A stretch of 64,000 bases of DNA. Source: Parasporobacterium sp. (GTDB lineage Bacteria; Bacillota; Clostridia; Lachnospirales; Lachnospiraceae). The stretch covers positions 39,032 through 103,031 of the forward strand of contig JAFWOB010000055.1 in NCBI GenBank assembly GCA_017510065.1, written 5' to 3'. A model generated the notes under the pieces. That model ran no database searches. It worked only from the letters and a program-made list of their open reading frames with translations, and was not told the origin of the DNA. The position numbers were made by a program, and so were the translations under genes. Positions 44,341 to 52,764 of the stretch are shown here, one piece after another (position 1 is the stretch's first letter; every line of letters begins with the position of its first letter).

Positions 44341-45132
44341 TTACAGTCTCTCTTTTTTCTCGATATCCAGGAAATATTTGTAGGTATCAACAGTCAATTC
44401 CCCACAGGCTTCTTCGTCACAGGCAATGATCGCTCCGTTGTGCATCTGAAGTGCGGAGCAGGTCCATTTCTGGGAAACACCGCCCTCCACAACAGCTGCC
44501 ATGGCACGGGCTTTGTTATGGCCGGAAATCAGGACCAGCACTTCCTTGGAATCCGTGACGGTTCCAATTCCTACAGACAGTGCCTGTGCAGGAACTTTCT
44601 CCGGATCATTTCCGAAGAAACGGCTGTTTACGATACGGGTATCTGTGGTCAGATCCCTGAGTCCTGTACGGGATGTCAGAGAAGTAAACGGTTCATTGAA
44701 CGCCAGATGGCCGTCAACGCCGATGCCTCCCATAAACAGATCGATCCCACCGTAGGAAGCGATCTTTTCCTCATAACGCGCACACTCACCTTCCGGATCA
44801 TCCGTCATGCCATTGAGGATATTGATATTTTCAGGCTTCATATCGACCAGATGATCAAAGAAATTATCATGCATAAAATACCAGTAGCTCTGATCATGTT
44901 CATGAGGCAGTCCCAGATATTCATCCATATTAAAAGTTACAACATTGGCAAAAGAAATCTTGCCTTCCTTATTCATACGGATCAGTTCCTTGTATACACC
45001 GATCGGACTGGAGCCGGTGGGAAGTCCCAGGATAAAGGGTCTGTCTTCCTTATGGCTGTTGATCTTATCGGCAATATAATTGGCTGCCCACTGGCACATT
45101 TTATCATAGTTGTCCTGTATTACGACTCTCAT
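44341..45132 (-). CDS. nagB: Glucosamine-6-phosphate deaminase/isomerase
   Basis: A 263-residue enzyme that interconverts glucosamine 6-phosphate with fructose 6-phosphate and ammonia. Motifs are the phosphate loop LGLPTGSSPIG (about 35-45), FNMDEYLGL with catalytic Asp70, and GGIGVDGHLAFNEP with the active-site His142. Length matches NagB of E. coli. AGAAGGAG precedes the ATG. The 5' untranslated region contains a glmS ribozyme, so expression should respond to glucosamine 6-phosphate, its own substrate. The gene stands alone between its promoter and a strong terminator; no nagA is beside it. Confidence 0.96.
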   Translation of the reverse strand: MRVVIQDNYDKMCQWAANYIADKINSHKEDRPFILGLPTGSSPIGVYKELIRMNKEGKISFANVVTFNMDEYLGLPHEHDQSYWYFMHDNFFDHLVDMKPENINILNGMTDDPEGECARYEEKIASYGGIDLFMGGIGVDGHLAFNEPFTSLTSRTGLRDLTTDTRIVNSRFFGNDPEKVPAQALSVGIGTVTDSKEVLVLISGHNKARAMAAVVEGGVSQKWTCSALQMHNGAIIACDEEACGELTVDTYKYFLDIEKKERL

Positions 45133-45176
45133 TAACGATTACTCCTTCTAGATTAGTATTATTATGATACGTGTAT

Positions 45177-45308
45177 GGGGAACCTTTGTTACAGTTTTGA
45201 TTCTGTTTTTTTCTTTCCCTTTAACGACCCACTTGATAAGCCGTGGCAGCATCCGCCGAATCTTTCGATCACTGCCATTCCTCGTCAACCGTTTTCGGTC
45301 CTGGCGCT
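45177..45308 (-). ncRNA. glmS_ribozyme: glmS ribozyme (glucosamine-6-phosphate-activated self-cleaving RNA)
   Basis: Read on the minus strand, the nagB leader has the glmS core in order: A then GCGCCAGGAC at the cleavage site (cut between 45308 and 45307), helix P2 ACCG/CGGT, GTTGACGAGG, helix P2.1 GGCAG/CTGCC enclosing GATCGAAAGATTCGGCGGATG (split here: ATCGAAAGAT then TCGGCGGATG), P3 around CGGCTT, GTTAAAG, a P4 GGGAA/TTCCC, P4.1 ACAG/CTGT and the conserved AACAAAG. These match the Bacillus subtilis glmS ribozyme as I remember it. Such ribozymes use GlcN6P as cofactor, cut themselves, and mark the mRNA for decay. The unusual point is the downstream gene: nagB, not glmS. Confidence 0.92.
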
Positions 45309-45359
45309 AACAGACTTTTGTGTTCCTCCTGATCAAAAGGCTGTTTTATTAACCTATAT

Positions 45360-45387
45360 AGTATACGTATATGACAAGAAATTTCAA
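45360..45387 (-). promoter_or_regulatory. Candidate promoter of nagB
   Basis: On the minus strand TTGAAA (45382-45387) and TATACT (45360-45365) are 16 bases apart. The predicted transcript would have about 45 bases before the ribozyme cleavage site. Confidence 0.55.
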
Positions 45388-45392
45388 CTGTT

Positions 45393-45420
45393 TTGTTTTC
45401 CGGGAGTTCTATGCTATACT
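45393..45420 (+). promoter_or_regulatory. Candidate promoter of the sugar isomerase gene
   Basis: TTGTTT (45393-45398) and TATACT (45415-45420) are 16 bases apart with an extended -10 TGC. The start codon is 46 bases further. The gene-free stretch 45133-45466 is thus filled by the nagB leader, the ribozyme and two back-to-back promoters. Confidence 0.55.
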
Positions 45421-45466
45421 TTTTGCAGGCTAAAAATATTAATTGCATATACAAAGGAGAATTATC

Positions 45467-46333
45467 ATGAAAAGCGGAGATCGGATCAAACTTGGAATTC
45501 AGATGTTTAATTTTTTTGCAGGTGGTGACTGGGAGCATATAAAAACGCAGGAAGATGCGGAACAGCTTTTGTCAAAGCTTGCGGAAGCAGGATATGACGG
45601 AGTGGAATGGCTGAATTTCAGTTTTCAGGGAAAAGATCTGGACATTTCCGGAATAAAGCAGAAAATGGACGAATTGGGACTTGAGACCTGCAGTTTGCAT
45701 TTTCATTACCAGACTGCGGAAACGCTGGAAGAAGACTGCCGGATTGCGGCAGAAAGATGCCTTCTTCTTGGAACGGATAAACTGATCTTTGCCTTTTCTC
45801 TTCCTACCATGTTCGGGATCCAGCCGGACGACAAAGGAAACTACACTCCGCAGCAGATCGACGAATGGGCTTCCTGCACAGATCATGTGCTTTCTGTCCT
45901 GCAGGAGGCATGCAGGAAAACCGGTATAAAAGTTCTGTATCATAATCACAATACAGAATTTCTGAAAGGAACAGACGGCCGATATTTTCTTGATATGATC
46001 CACCCGGAAGGATTGGAACCGGATGTCTACTGGATCAGCAAAGGGCTCGATGGAAAGGTTTCGTCTGCACTCGATTACATTCGGAAGTATGATGGAAAGA
46101 TCATGCTGCTTCATATGAAAGACGGTATGGACGGATCTGTCCATACCGGTGAAATGTGCGGTTGGGGAAAAGGCACCTATCCGCTCCAGAAGATCGCAGA
46201 CTGCGCAAAGGAACTGGACCTTCCCTGGGTGGTCCTTGAAAACGATGCGCCGAACAATTTCGGCACATCAGGACTTGAAGATGCCCTGGAATGTGCCGAA
46301 TACGCTGCAAAACATATAGATCTCAGAAAATAA
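45467..46333 (+). CDS. Sugar phosphate isomerase/epimerase (AP endonuclease family 2 TIM barrel)
   Basis: A 288-residue xylose-isomerase-like TIM barrel protein. Likely metal ligands include Glu in the N-x-N-T-E-F segment (LYHNHNTEF, about 163-171), His in LLHMKDG (about 220-226) and Glu in VVLENDAP near 255. Family members isomerise or epimerise sugars or inosose. The start at 45467 has AAAGGAG at good spacing; an upstream in-frame start has none. The gene diverges from nagB, sharing a 330-base control region, so it may also serve amino sugar or hexose use. The exact substrate is unknown. Confidence 0.85.
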   Translation: MKSGDRIKLGIQMFNFFAGGDWEHIKTQEDAEQLLSKLAEAGYDGVEWLNFSFQGKDLDISGIKQKMDELGLETCSLHFHYQTAETLEEDCRIAAERCLLLGTDKLIFAFSLPTMFGIQPDDKGNYTPQQIDEWASCTDHVLSVLQEACRKTGIKVLYHNHNTEFLKGTDGRYFLDMIHPEGLEPDVYWISKGLDGKVSSALDYIRKYDGKIMLLHMKDGMDGSVHTGEMCGWGKGTYPLQKIADCAKELDLPWVVLENDAPNNFGTSGLEDALECAEYAAKHIDLRK

Positions 46334-46342
46334 CCGCGGTTA
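46331..46342. other. Palindrome joining two convergent stop codons
   Basis: TAACCGCGGTTA is a perfect 12-bp palindrome whose ends are the stop codons of the sugar isomerase (plus) and cyclophilin (minus) genes. It is too short and lacks T-runs to act as an ordinary terminator. Confidence 0.6.
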
Positions 46343-46825
46343 ATCTTCCAGAATTGTGATGGTTTTCATAACCTGGTCTTCAAAGGGGCAGTCATTGTAC
46401 ATATTACGGGGCTGCCCTACTATTTTATCCGCGGTTTCCATCCCTTCCGTTACTTTGCCGAAAGCCGCATACTGACCGTCCAGATACGGCGCATCATCCA
46501 CCATGATAAAAAACTGTGAACCGGCGGAATCAGGATCCATGGCTCTGGCCATAGACAGCACGCCTCTTGTATGCTTCAGGTCATTTTTGATTCCGTTGGC
46601 GGAAAACTCACCTTTGATCGAATATCCTGGTCCACCGGTACCTGTTCCCAAAGGACATCCTCCCTGGATCATAAATCCGGGAATGACTCTGTGGAACTTC
46701 AGTCCGTCGTAAAATCCTTCTGTTGCAAGTTTCGCAAAGTTAGAAGCAGAGATCGGTGCAATGTCCTCGTACAATTCTCCTTTCATTGTCGACCCGTCTG
46801 CCATTTCAATGATAAATCTTTTCAA
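46340..46825 (-). CDS. Peptidyl-prolyl cis-trans isomerase, cyclophilin type
   Basis: A 161-residue cyclophilin that speeds proline isomerisation during folding. The active-site Arg and Phe/Met/Gln residues are visible in FHRVIPGFMIQGG (about 50-62), and SQFFIM (about 102-107) and FGKVTEGME follow. No signal peptide is present, so it is cytosolic. The start is TTG at 46825 with GGAGG eight bases upstream. Confidence 0.95.
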   Translation of the reverse strand: MKRFIIEMADGSTMKGELYEDIAPISASNFAKLATEGFYDGLKFHRVIPGFMIQGGCPLGTGTGGPGYSIKGEFSANGIKNDLKHTRGVLSMARAMDPDSAGSQFFIMVDDAPYLDGQYAAFGKVTEGMETADKIVGQPRNMYNDCPFEDQVMKTITILED

Positions 46826-46856
46826 TGATCCATCCTCCGTTTCATCTTTTTCCTAA

Positions 46857-47402
46857 TTATTGATAGCGCACTTCCACGCAGCTGTGTCCTTCATACCGGC
46901 AGGTCATCTCGATTTCATCCTGTCCTTCCAGCAGCGGCTGCAGAAAGTATTTGTCCCCTTCCCAGAGATTCAGCTGCAAAACTTTTTCTTTCGGAATCCA
47001 GCAAAGCTCTCCTTCATCACAGATAAAGGATCCCTTTTGCATATCTCCCGAAAAGATCTCCTCCGTGCTTTCTGTTCCAGACGGAAGTTCCTCCAGATGG
47101 CGAAAACATTCCTTTCCTTCAAACGTATCAGCCGTATACAGATGCATGTCTTCATCCGGCCAGGTATCCGAAACAAAATGCACAACTCCACGGAATCGAT
47201 AACCTGTCAGCACCAGTCCCGTTTCTTCACGAACTTCCCGGAGAAGGCAAGTATCCTTATCTTCACCCGGCTCGAATTTTCCTCCGACGCCTACCCATTT
47301 CCCTTCACAGGGATCATCCGGTTTCTTATTGCGGTAGAGCATCAGATAGCACCCGTCTTTTTCGATATAGCATAATGTGGAATTAATAAAGTTTCCTGCC
47401 AA
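46857..47402 (-). CDS. Nudix hydrolase
   Basis: A 181-residue Nudix protein with the complete box G-x5-E-x7-R-E-U-x-E-E-x-G-U at residues 41-63, so metal-binding glutamates are present and the enzyme should be active. The N-terminal part resembles MutT/8-oxo-dGTPase-like proteins (TLCYIEKDG, KWVGVGGKFEPGE). The C-terminal 50 residues are longer than in MutT. The start is TTG with GAGG upstream. Substrate (oxidised nucleotide or other nucleoside diphosphate derivative) is undetermined. Confidence 0.88.
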   Translation of the reverse strand: MAGNFINSTLCYIEKDGCYLMLYRNKKPDDPCEGKWVGVGGKFEPGEDKDTCLLREVREETGLVLTGYRFRGVVHFVSDTWPDEDMHLYTADTFEGKECFRHLEELPSGTESTEEIFSGDMQKGSFICDEGELCWIPKEKVLQLNLWEGDKYFLQPLLEGQDEIEMTCRYEGHSCVEVRYQ

Positions 47403-47421
47403 TGTTCCTACCTCATATTCA

Positions 47422-47691
47422 TCACAAAACGATTATCAGTACGAGAGCAAGACAGATCTGTATCGCCAGGATCACCGGGATCCCGACTACAAAATACCAG
47501 TGCTGTGTTTTATGATGAAATACATACATCCCGCACAGACTGCCTAAACTGCCTCCTACAGCACTGACGATGAAAAACACCTTCTCCGGTATGCGCCATT
47601 CTCCTTTTCTGGCCCTGCGCTTATCGTTTCCCATCAGGAGAAATCCTGCAGCATTGATCAGCAGAAGCCAGATCACAAGTACCCAGATCAT
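47422..47691 (-). CDS. DUF1294 family small membrane protein
   Basis: An 89-residue protein with three to four hydrophobic segments and the DUF1294 pattern: N-terminal helix, then MGNDKRRARKGEWRIPE, then a glycine-rich GGSLGSLCGMYVFHHKT segment. Function is unknown in the family. It overlaps the galK stop by four bases (ATGA), so it is translated with galK. Confidence 0.85.
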   Translation of the reverse strand: MIWVLVIWLLLINAAGFLLMGNDKRRARKGEWRIPEKVFFIVSAVGGSLGSLCGMYVFHHKTQHWYFVVGIPVILAIQICLALVLIIVL

Positions 47692-48815
47692 CCTATGTTA
47701 ACGAAGATGCAGCTGCCTTCGCCCAGTACCGCCTCGGTGGAAAGTCGGAACTCTTCCACAAGATCATTCGGTACATAAGCCTGGATCGTTCCAGCAAATC
47801 CGCCTCCGTGGACTCTGCACGCTCCTCTTCCCTTCAGGTTTCTCTCTGCTATTGCCAAAGCAACAGCCATTTCCTGATGAGTCGTCGCCGTTTCCGGAAT
47901 TACATTCTGCAGCAGTTCCCAGGAGGATCTGCCGGATTCCCTGACCAGTTCCAGATAGCGGTCGATATCGCCCTCTTCCAGTGCGGCAATCTGCTGAACA
48001 ACCCGACGATTGTCATTATATACATGCATTGCCCGAAGTACTGCTCTGTCACCGCATGCCTCACGCACTTCCCTGATCCTGGCATAGAACTCTTCTTCAT
48101 CCACATCCCGCAGGACTTCTTTTCCGAACAATTTGCAAAGACCAGCCAGTTCCTGCGTGACCGCTGCATAATTGTCTGTCAGATTCTCATGGCCTGCCCC
48201 ACATTTGATAATGCAGAGGCTGTACCCTGCCTTCTTGAAATCAAAATGAACTTCCTTTGATACCGGTTTGGAAGGATCTTTGAAATCAATGGCAAGAACA
48301 CCATCTGCCGCACACGCCATCTGATCCATCAGACCGCAGGGTTTTCCGAAATAAACATTTTCCACATACTGTCCCAGGATAGCCAGTTCTTCTCCGGTTT
48401 TGGAGACACCGGTCAGACTGCAGCAGATCCTGCCGATCAGGATTTCCAAGGCTGCCGAGCTGGAAAGACCGGATCCCGCAGGGATGTCAGAGGTCAGATA
48501 CGCATCAAACCCCTGCAGGCCATACGGCAGGAACGCATTGGCAACACCCCTTACGATGGAGGCAGGCGAACCGAATTCCTTTACCTGAACAGCAGTGTCT
48601 TTGAGATCCACCTCAAAAGAATCATAACCTTCCGAAACGACACGGATCTTTCCGCAATCGTTTCTTCCGACATAGGCGGTGGTATAAAGATCTACCGGAC
48701 CCGCCAGCACTCTTCCGTGCTCATGGTCTGTATGGTTGCCCCCCAGTTCTGTTCTTCCGGGAGCACGGACCGTCAACTGTGATTCATACCCATATAATTC
48801 TGAAAATTTATTCAT
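47688..48815 (-). CDS. galK: Galactokinase
   Basis: A 375-residue GHMP kinase that phosphorylates galactose at C1 in the Leloir pathway. The galactokinase signature is RTELGGNHTDHEHG (about 21-34), a variant of G-R-x-N-x-I-G-E-H-T-D-Y seen in Clostridia. The ATP loop is IPAGSGLSSSAALE (about 111-124) and the third motif is RVHGGGFAGTIQAY. It overlaps the transporter gene by eight bases. galT and galE are not in this window. Confidence 0.92.
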   Translation of the reverse strand: MNKFSELYGYESQLTVRAPGRTELGGNHTDHEHGRVLAGPVDLYTTAYVGRNDCGKIRVVSEGYDSFEVDLKDTAVQVKEFGSPASIVRGVANAFLPYGLQGFDAYLTSDIPAGSGLSSSAALEILIGRICCSLTGVSKTGEELAILGQYVENVYFGKPCGLMDQMACAADGVLAIDFKDPSKPVSKEVHFDFKKAGYSLCIIKCGAGHENLTDNYAAVTQELAGLCKLFGKEVLRDVDEEEFYARIREVREACGDRAVLRAMHVYNDNRRVVQQIAALEEGDIDRYLELVRESGRSSWELLQNVIPETATTHQEMAVALAIAERNLKGRGACRVHGGGFAGTIQAYVPNDLVEEFRLSTEAVLGEGSCIFVNIG

Positions 48816-50229
48816 TGCTTTTTCCTTTCAAGATTGCAGCTTCTTTGTCATGTCCTTCTTCAATGGTCTTCATGACCCTCTTTTCATTGTAGAAGATGAT
48901 GATCACCATGGCAATCAAGCAGAGCACCAGGGCGATGATCAGGCTGATCCTATATCCGGTACCGTTATTGCGGATCACTTCTTTTCCCTCGACCAGTTCC
49001 GTATACTGCCCCACTACTGCAAGAGAAGTAAAGATGATCATAGCCACCGACTGGCCAAGCTTGAACGCAAACGTTCTGGCAGCGTAGAACATGGCATCCC
49101 TGTTTTCTCCGGTCTCGATACAGTCGCTTTCCGCGATATCCGCTACGATCGCCTGCGGGATCACGCCAAGTACCGACAGCGGAACGCCGACCAGAACACA
49201 GATGATGAACCCATAGACCACATTGGGAATAAAGGTGATCTTTCCGGCAAATGCGGATACCAGGAAGGCAAATCCGAACAGCGCAAAACCTGCGATCAGG
49301 AGTTTTTTCTTGCCGAATTTTCTGGACAGGATATTGACAATGGGATAGCAGACAAATGTCACCAACGTCATGAAGATGAACAGGATCATATAGTTATCCA
49401 GTTCCAGAAGGTTTTCCACATAGAAAATAAAACCGGTATTAAAGATGGTGATGCCGATCCAGTAGATCACATCCGATACCACGAAGACACGGAAATGTTT
49501 GTTCCGGAAGGTCTTGCCTAAGGACTTGAAGGCATTTTCCTTCACAGGAGCAGAATTGTCATAATCTTTTTCCTTGATCACAAACGCAGGAATGATCATA
49601 CAGATGAATGCGATCAGTGCAAGTACACCTAAGACAAGCCTTGCGCACAGATAGTAATCCCATCCGGTTGCACCCTGCAGACCTTCCCAGATCATTTTCC
49701 CCGCAAATGCAATTCCGGTTCCTACAATATAAGTAAGAGAAATATAGGTGGAAATATCCATACGATCCTTCTGGCTGCGCCCGAGAACCGGGATCAGCGC
49801 ATTATACGGCGTGCAGTATGCTGTCATGAAGATATAGAACAGTACCATGGTGACAGCCAGCCAGACAATGTTCCAGACAGATTCCCCCCTGACGGGACAG
49901 CAGAAGATCAGTACTGTGACGATCGCAAACGGAAGTGCTGCGTAGCGCATGAAGGGAATTCTCTTTCCCAGCTTGTTGCTGCAGTTATCTGACATATTGG
50001 CGATCCATGGATCCGTCACAGCATCCACCAGTCTGCCGGCAGCAGTGATGAGTCCGATCACTGTCAGTCCTATAAATGTTGCGCTGGTTACAAAGGTGAT
50101 CACACCATTTCCGGTAGCGTCCGGAAGATAAAAATTGACCAGAAGATTGGATACGATACCTGCCAGTATCGACCATCCCAACTGGCCAATGGCGAACACC
50201 CATTTAATCTTTGTTGTTACAGTTTTCAT
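48808..50229 (-). CDS. GPH-family sugar:cation symporter (melibiose-carrier-like)
   Basis: A 473-residue transporter with twelve hydrophobic segments of the glycoside-pentoside-hexuronide:cation symporter family. The cation-site region shows the early DAVTDPW segment (about 58-64) and GRxxPF-like LGKRIPFMRYAAL (about 77-89). Coupling to galK indicates galactose or a galactoside as substrate. It is the first gene of the unit, with GGGGTG as ribosome binding site and a promoter 35 bases further up. Confidence 0.9.
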   Translation of the reverse strand: MKTVTTKIKWVFAIGQLGWSILAGIVSNLLVNFYLPDATGNGVITFVTSATFIGLTVIGLITAAGRLVDAVTDPWIANMSDNCSNKLGKRIPFMRYAALPFAIVTVLIFCCPVRGESVWNIVWLAVTMVLFYIFMTAYCTPYNALIPVLGRSQKDRMDISTYISLTYIVGTGIAFAGKMIWEGLQGATGWDYYLCARLVLGVLALIAFICMIIPAFVIKEKDYDNSAPVKENAFKSLGKTFRNKHFRVFVVSDVIYWIGITIFNTGFIFYVENLLELDNYMILFIFMTLVTFVCYPIVNILSRKFGKKKLLIAGFALFGFAFLVSAFAGKITFIPNVVYGFIICVLVGVPLSVLGVIPQAIVADIAESDCIETGENRDAMFYAARTFAFKLGQSVAMIIFTSLAVVGQYTELVEGKEVIRNNGTGYRISLIIALVLCLIAMVIIIFYNEKRVMKTIEEGHDKEAAILKGKSNE

Positions 50230-50262
50230 AATACTACACCCCTTTCTTTACAAACACATCCC

Positions 50263-50291
50263 ATTGTACTAGGATTCAGGGATTATTTCCA
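50263..50291 (-). promoter_or_regulatory. Candidate promoter of the symporter-galK operon
   Basis: On the minus strand TGGAAA (50286-50291) and TACAAT (50263-50268) are 17 bases apart. Confidence 0.5.
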
Positions 50292-50307
50292 CCAGATTAT
50301 TCATTTA

Positions 50308-50337
50308 TTGACAGAAATGATCCTGCGGATGTACTAT
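50308..50337 (+). promoter_or_regulatory. Candidate promoter of the hypothetical gene at 50372
   Basis: TTGACA (50308-50313) and TACTAT (50332-50337) are 18 bases apart, about 35 bases before the start codon. It faces away from the symporter promoter. Confidence 0.6.
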
Positions 50338-50371
50338 TTTCAAAGGGTAAGAAAGAACAAAGGAGATAGCT

Positions 50372-50824
50372 ATGTATACAGCAGAAGATTTCAGACAGGC
50401 ATATGATGATTATATTGCATTTGCAAGACAGCTGGCGGATAATAAAGGGTTCTTAAGCGGGATCCTCGGCGTATTCGGTCTCAATAAAGGGGCTGCCAAT
50501 GATCCGGGCCACGAAAAATTCTATCTGGAGATCAAGGCCGCCGTGGAAGCAGTCTGTGAAGAGCATCCGGACAGCAAAACTGCCGGGGAAATTGCAGATG
50601 TGTTGTTTTCTGCCAGATACCATTACCATGAGGAGCCTGTCACTCCCTATATGTTTATTGCGGTGGAAGGCGCTGCTGCGGAACTGATCCCCTATCTGTC
50701 CCCGGAAAAAGTCACTGAGATCTACCGGCAGTACAAAAAAGATAATCCAAAAAGCCAATGCGTACCGGTGCAAAAGAAAGTACTGAAGGCTTTGAAGGAC
50801 GCAGCCGAAAAACCCCGGGTCTGA
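50372..50824 (+). CDS. Hypothetical protein
   Basis: A 150-residue soluble, mostly helical protein that I do not recognise. AAAGGAG lies at good distance from the ATG and a near-consensus promoter is upstream, with a terminator downstream, so the gene is real and transcribed alone. The sequence has an Asp/Tyr-rich N-terminus, a FLSGILGVFGLNKG segment that could be a short amphipathic helix, and a lysine-rich C-terminus. No metal or nucleotide motif is seen. Confidence 0.75.
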   Translation: MYTAEDFRQAYDDYIAFARQLADNKGFLSGILGVFGLNKGAANDPGHEKFYLEIKAAVEAVCEEHPDSKTAGEIADVLFSARYHYHEEPVTPYMFIAVEGAAAELIPYLSPEKVTEIYRQYKKDNPKSQCVPVQKKVLKALKDAAEKPRV

Positions 50825-50867
50825 AAGACCTCCGGTAATCGGCTTGCCTGCAGCAGGCATGAAATCA

Positions 50868-50908
50868 AAAAGGCAATGTGCAGATGTCATTTCCGCACAT
50901 TGCCTTTT
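50868..50908. terminator. Bidirectional terminator between convergent genes
   Basis: AAAAGGCAATGTGC and GCACATTGCCTTTT pair perfectly over 14 bp around a 13-base loop. A/T runs at both ends allow termination of the hypothetical gene (plus) and of the cell-wall hydrolase gene (minus). Confidence 0.85.
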
Positions 50909-50928
50909 CATTTTACTATTTACTTTGA

Positions 50929-51951
50929 TCAATACGGTACATATCCCCAGGCGATGGTACTGCCCATGTCGGTGTTATTGTACCTGCGTTCCCATTCATC
51001 CAGACTCAGGGTTTCCAGATATCCGATGCTGGAGATAACCTGCCCGTCACCGAGATAGATCCCTACATGACCGTACTGTCTGCCGAGATAGGTATAGGAG
51101 CTTCTTGTCGCGACCACCATTCCCGGCTGCAGATCATTGATATCAGAGCTGTAGCAGACATATGCCCAGTAGTCATTGGCATTGAAACCGGATGAAATGC
51201 TGGATGTCAGTCCGCTTTCCGTTGCATAAGAGTAATAGGAAGGCTTAAGGTTGTTGATATTATAGGTCAGGATGCCGGCATTTTCCATTACATTGGTTAC
51301 CCATGCCGCGCAATAGCCTGCCCCGGTGGAAGGCGTTCTGTAAACAGCATCCAGAACTGCTGACGCATAATCAAAGGAATATGATGACCCTGTGGAGAAA
51401 CCGGAACTGCTGCCGGTCAGAAGACCGATGGTCGCGGAGCCTGCTAATCCGTCTGCATCCAGTCCGTAATCACGCTGAAAATCGATCAGAGCCTCTTCCG
51501 TCAGATCCCCGAAGAATCCGGTCGGTGCACTGTAAAAATACCCATAGTCTGAAAGAAGCACCTGAAGGGTATAGACATCCGATCCTTCCAGACCGTTATA
51601 TAAGGTTCTGGTAAATGAGGATTCATCATAAGAGTAAGAGGAATCTTCATAATCATCATCCGAATCATAGATTACAAGGCCCAGATAGCTGCCAGTTTCC
51701 GGTCCCGCAACACCGTCTGCTGTCAGACCATGATCATACTGGAATTCGATCAGTGCCTGTTCTGTGATATCGCCGAAATAACCGGTCGGTTCATCATAGA
51801 AATAACCGTAAGCCATGAGAAGGCGCTGAAGTTCATACACATCGTCTCCGCTGGATCCGTTATAAAGAGAGCCGCCGGCGCCGAATGCCGTGCCGCACAT
51901 GGCGATCGTAAGAACAGCTGTTATAAAGAATATCAATAATTTACGTTTCAT
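50929..51951 (-). CDS. Secreted cell-wall hydrolase with two peptidoglycan-binding domains and an NlpC/P60-like catalytic domain
   Basis: A 340-residue exported protein. A signal peptide (about 1-25) ends near FGAGG. Two PG_binding_1 repeats follow (about 29-92 and 112-175), each with V-Y-x-L-Q-x-L-L...G-Y-F-Y...F-G-D-(I/L)-T-E-x-A-L-I-x-F-Q. A linker rich in Ser, Asp, Glu and Tyr separates them from a papain-like amidase/endopeptidase domain (about 200-340) with the likely nucleophile in GAGYCAAWV and histidine in YGHVGIYLGDG. It would cut peptide cross-links or stems in the wall. A terminator follows. Confidence 0.88.
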   Translation of the reverse strand: MKRKLLIFFITAVLTIAMCGTAFGAGGSLYNGSSGDDVYELQRLLMAYGYFYDEPTGYFGDITEQALIEFQYDHGLTADGVAGPETGSYLGLVIYDSDDDYEDSSYSYDESSFTRTLYNGLEGSDVYTLQVLLSDYGYFYSAPTGFFGDLTEEALIDFQRDYGLDADGLAGSATIGLLTGSSSGFSTGSSYSFDYASAVLDAVYRTPSTGAGYCAAWVTNVMENAGILTYNINNLKPSYYSYATESGLTSSISSGFNANDYWAYVCYSSDINDLQPGMVVATRSSYTYLGRQYGHVGIYLGDGQVISSIGYLETLSLDEWERRYNNTDMGSTIAWGYVPY

Positions 51952-52068
51952 ATTACACCCTTATTACGCCTAAACGGCATACTTTTATTAATATTATCTT
52001 AATACTTTTGTAATAATACAATATAAAGGTGTAATATTCAAGTAATATTTCGATTTGTTTACAGCCTT

Positions 52069-52710
52069 CTACAACAGAATATCCGCTGCCACCGGAAACG
52101 TAAAATAAGTATCCGGATAAGGCTCGTCTTTCAGCATAAAATGCCACCATTCGCAGTCGATAGGAAGGAATCCGTTCCGGATCATGGCACTTTGCAGAAA
52201 CATCCGGTTATCATACTGTTCCTGCGTAATCCCACGATAATCGGGATGGGAGATTTCTCCAAAGAAATCGAAGGGGCTTCCCATATCCAGCTCTTTTCCG
52301 GTGCTCATATCCAGAAGCGTCAGATCCACTGCGCTTCCCCGGCTGTGACTGGAATTTCTGGCAATATATCCGCGGGAAAACAGGACCTGTTTTTCCAGAT
52401 CCGGATAAAAATAGGGCTTCATACGGATATCCTGATCCTCGATTCCCCACAGGACAAAATGCTTGACGGCTGTCACCGGACGATAGGCATCAAACACTTT
52501 GAGACGGTACCCTTTTACGATCATCTCGTTGCTGACTTCTTTTAATGCCCTGGCTGCTTCCCGTGTCAAGAACGCGCAGGGTTCTTCATAACCGTTGATC
52601 CTCTCCCCGATGAAATTATAGGAGGAATGATAGCGGATTTCCTGGATGATATCCGGAACATAATCTGCAAGGACGACAAAACCGGATGTATCTTTCGTAT
52701 AATCTGTCAT
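52069..52710 (-). CDS. D-alanyl-D-alanine dipeptidase, VanX/DdpX-like (peptidase M15D)
   Basis: A 213-residue zinc dipeptidase. Zinc ligands His122 and Asp129 lie in SSHSRGSAVDL, and the catalytic Glu187 and third ligand His190 are in EWWHFML. The DAYRP motif with the transition-state Arg is near residues 74-78. No signal peptide is seen, so it acts in the cytosol on D-Ala-D-Ala. No vanH or vanA ligase genes are nearby, so vancomycin resistance is not implied; wall recycling is the simpler reading. Confidence 0.9.
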   Translation of the reverse strand: MTDYTKDTSGFVVLADYVPDIIQEIRYHSSYNFIGERINGYEEPCAFLTREAARALKEVSNEMIVKGYRLKVFDAYRPVTAVKHFVLWGIEDQDIRMKPYFYPDLEKQVLFSRGYIARNSSHSRGSAVDLTLLDMSTGKELDMGSPFDFFGEISHPDYRGITQEQYDNRMFLQSAMIRNGFLPIDCEWWHFMLKDEPYPDTYFTFPVAADILL

Positions 52711-52764
52711 TACAATTTCCTTCCACAGTCTCAGGCCGGTTTTCCCGGAACAGTTTTACAATAC

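Noticed and set aside
50868-50908. A hairpin with a 13-base loop that could be a fifth member of the long-hairpin family
   Set aside because: The stem is only 14 bp and perfect, the loop has no similarity to either loop family, the A-run pairs lie at the base and not by the loop, and it sits as expected for a bidirectional terminator.
52069-52710. Part of a vancomycin-resistance cluster (VanX with the VanZ-like gene)
   Set aside because: The VanZ-like gene is 22 kb away, no vanH or vanA ligase is near, and both families are common housekeeping or unknown genes in Clostridia.
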